A DNA stretch of 64,000 nt. It comes from Pseudomonas sp. NFR16 (GTDB lineage: Bacteria; Pseudomonadota; Gammaproteobacteria; Pseudomonadales; Pseudomonadaceae). Under the pieces are notes generated by a model. The model was not told where the DNA came from. It did no database searches and saw nothing but the letters and a program-made list of their open reading frames with translations. Where the stretch lies: NCBI RefSeq assembly GCF_900108875.1, contig NZ_FNYJ01000002.1, positions 469,383 to 533,382 on the forward strand. Reading direction: 5' to 3'. Made by a program: the position numbers and the translations under genes. Numbering within the stretch: position 1 is the stretch's first letter; the number at the start of each line of letters is the position of its first letter. This document shows positions 63,201 to 64,000 of this stretch, in pieces.

Positions 63201-63894
63201 GACCACCAAGTACAACCCGGCGCGCACCTGGACCGCCGAGAACTCGGTCGGCATCGGCGGCGCCTACATGTGCGTTTACGGGATGGAAGGTCCGGGAGGC
63301 TACCAATTCGTAGGCCGCACGTTGCAGATGTGGAACCGCTACCGCGCCGTCGAAGCGTTCGATGGCAAACCCTGGCTGCTGCGTTTCTTCGACCAGATCC
63401 GTTTTTACCCGGTGAGCGCCGACGAGCTGCTCAAAATCCGTCGCGACTTCCCGCTCGGACGTTACCCGCTGCAGATCGAGCACAGCACGCTCAATCTGGC
63501 GGACTATCAGGCGTTCCTGGCTGACGAGGCCGACAGCATCGCGGCGTTTCGCGCTCAGCAGCAAGGCGCTTTCAACGCCGAGCGCGAGCGCTGGATTGCC
63601 AACGGTCAGGCGACTTTCGAGAGCGAGGAAGCGGTGGCCGAGTCCTGCGAAGAAGCGCAATTGCAGGCCGGGCTGATGAGTGTGGACAGCCATATCGCCG
63701 GCAATCTCTGGCAGGTTCAGGTCAACGTCGGCCAGCGCGTCGAAGCGGGGGAAACACTGGTGGTACTGGAGTCGATGAAGATGGAGATTCCAGTGCTGGC
63801 GCCCGTTGCCGGCATCGTCAGCGAAATCCGTGTGCAGCCCGGCTCCGCCGTCCGCTCAGGTCAACGGGTCGTGGTGCTGGAGGCGTCGATCTGA
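60205..63894 (+). CDS. Biotin-dependent guanidine carboxylase (annotated elsewhere as urea carboxylase), with in-frame REPIN
   Basis: 1229 residues. Biotin carboxylase domain 1-450 ([41 protein letters not shown]); carboxyltransferase half AHS2/KipA about 455-770 ([25 protein letters not shown] cut here); linker; AHS1/KipI about 812-1120; biotin carrier with K1192 in ESMKME. It carboxylates guanidine (or urea) with bicarbonate and ATP. The riboswitch, deiminase partners and importer favour guanidine. Residues ~777-808 ([13 protein letters not shown]...) are encoded by a REPIN between the two carboxyltransferase domains and are not family sequence. Confidence 0.9.
   Translation: [1229 protein letters not shown]
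62534..62629. repeat. REPIN inserted in frame within the guanidine carboxylase gene
   Basis: Left arm 62534-62558 (CCTGTAGGAGCGCGCTTGCC...) and right arm 62605-62629 are inverted copies that match at 24 of 25 positions. The left arm is identical to the singlet at 28060-28084. Total 96 bp, exactly 32 codons, with no stop in the gene's frame. Confidence 0.93.
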
Positions 63895-63935
63895 CCGCCA
63901 CGCCCGTCGGCCGGCCCGAGCGCAGGCACAAAAAA

Positions 63936-63974
63936 CCGTCGCAGGCGCCATAAATAGTTAGCGCCTTTCGACGG
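63936..63974. other. Two-part hairpin downstream of the carboxylase gene
   Basis: Outer arms CCGTCG (63936-63941) and CGACGG (63969-63974) enclose inner arms AGGCGC (63943-63948) and GCGCCT (63961-63966) around a 12-base A/T-rich loop. No T tract follows. It lies before the place where allophanate hydrolase would be expected, and may adjust expression between the genes. Confidence 0.45.
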
Positions 63975-64000
63975 GCTTACCGCGCCATAGTGAGGGTCTT

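Noticed and set aside
63936..63974. A guanidine-II or guanidine-III riboswitch after the carboxylase gene
   Set aside because: The ACGR-loop hairpins of guanidine-II and the pseudoknot core of guanidine-III are not present; it is only an inverted repeat.

Overview
The window is chromosomal DNA of a Pseudomonas, most likely from the P. syringae/fluorescens side of the genus. The evidence is gene order: algU-mucA-mucB-mucD-lepA-lepB-rnc-era-recO-pdxJ, nadB, sdhE-ygfX, ygfZ, tctED/tctCBA, ung, icp and a second Lon (AsrA type) sit together as in other pseudomonads. GC content is fairly even, REP/REPIN repeats are of Pseudomonas type, and there are no rRNA or tRNA genes, phage, transposase or CRISPR.

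Layout. 1-2 kb: 5' part of ddlA, a zinc-independent ribosomal protein L31 (rpmE2) behind a Zur-type box, and a small unknown gene. 2-7 kb: an APC permease and a nitrilase-family amidase divergent from a LuxR-type regulator, then an FMN/3Fe-4S glutamate-synthase-like protein. 7-14 kb: an OpgC-like membrane acyltransferase, a diverged class A penicillin-binding protein, a PadR/siderophore-reductase pair (YqjI/YqjH type), a Pr6Pr membrane protein and a VF530 protein. 14-21 kb: a ZnuD-like TonB receptor behind a second Zur-type box, then oprB and gcd for periplasmic glucose use. 21-25 kb: a tight four-gene operon (cupredoxin, GGDEF/EAL protein, DUF3034 protein, lipoprotein globin). 25-31 kb: Lon/AsrA with a heat-shock promoter, the ICP protease inhibitor, cmoA-cmoB. 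31-43 kb: the pdxJ-recO-era-rnc-DUF4845-lepB-lepA block, the mucD-mucB-mucA-algU envelope-stress locus (without mucC) and nadB. 43-54 kb: ygfX-sdhE, ygfZ, an HDOD protein, the TctDE two-component system, the TctCBA citrate-type transporter with an AbrB-family membrane protein, ung and an enoyl-CoA hydratase/HIBYL-CoA hydrolase. 55-64 kb: a Tyr/Gly-rich lipoprotein and a guanidine-assimilation operon.

The richest region is the last 8 kb. A sigma-54-type promoter precedes a guanidine-I (ykkC) riboswitch. The riboswitch carries an 11-nt segment perfectly complementary to the Shine-Dalgarno region of the first gene. The operon then encodes a three-part ABC importer, the two carboxyguanidine-deiminase subunits (formerly 'urea carboxylase-associated proteins') and a biotin-dependent carboxylase best read as guanidine carboxylase. 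That carboxylase gene carries a complete 96-bp REPIN in frame, in the linker between its two carboxyltransferase domains. Allophanate hydrolase, the expected last step, would lie beyond the right edge.

Other points of interest: two Zur-type boxes in one window; a lineage-specific loss of opdH that seems to have left its leader behind; and an exported cupredoxin/globin/c-di-GMP operon whose joint function I cannot assign from known systems.
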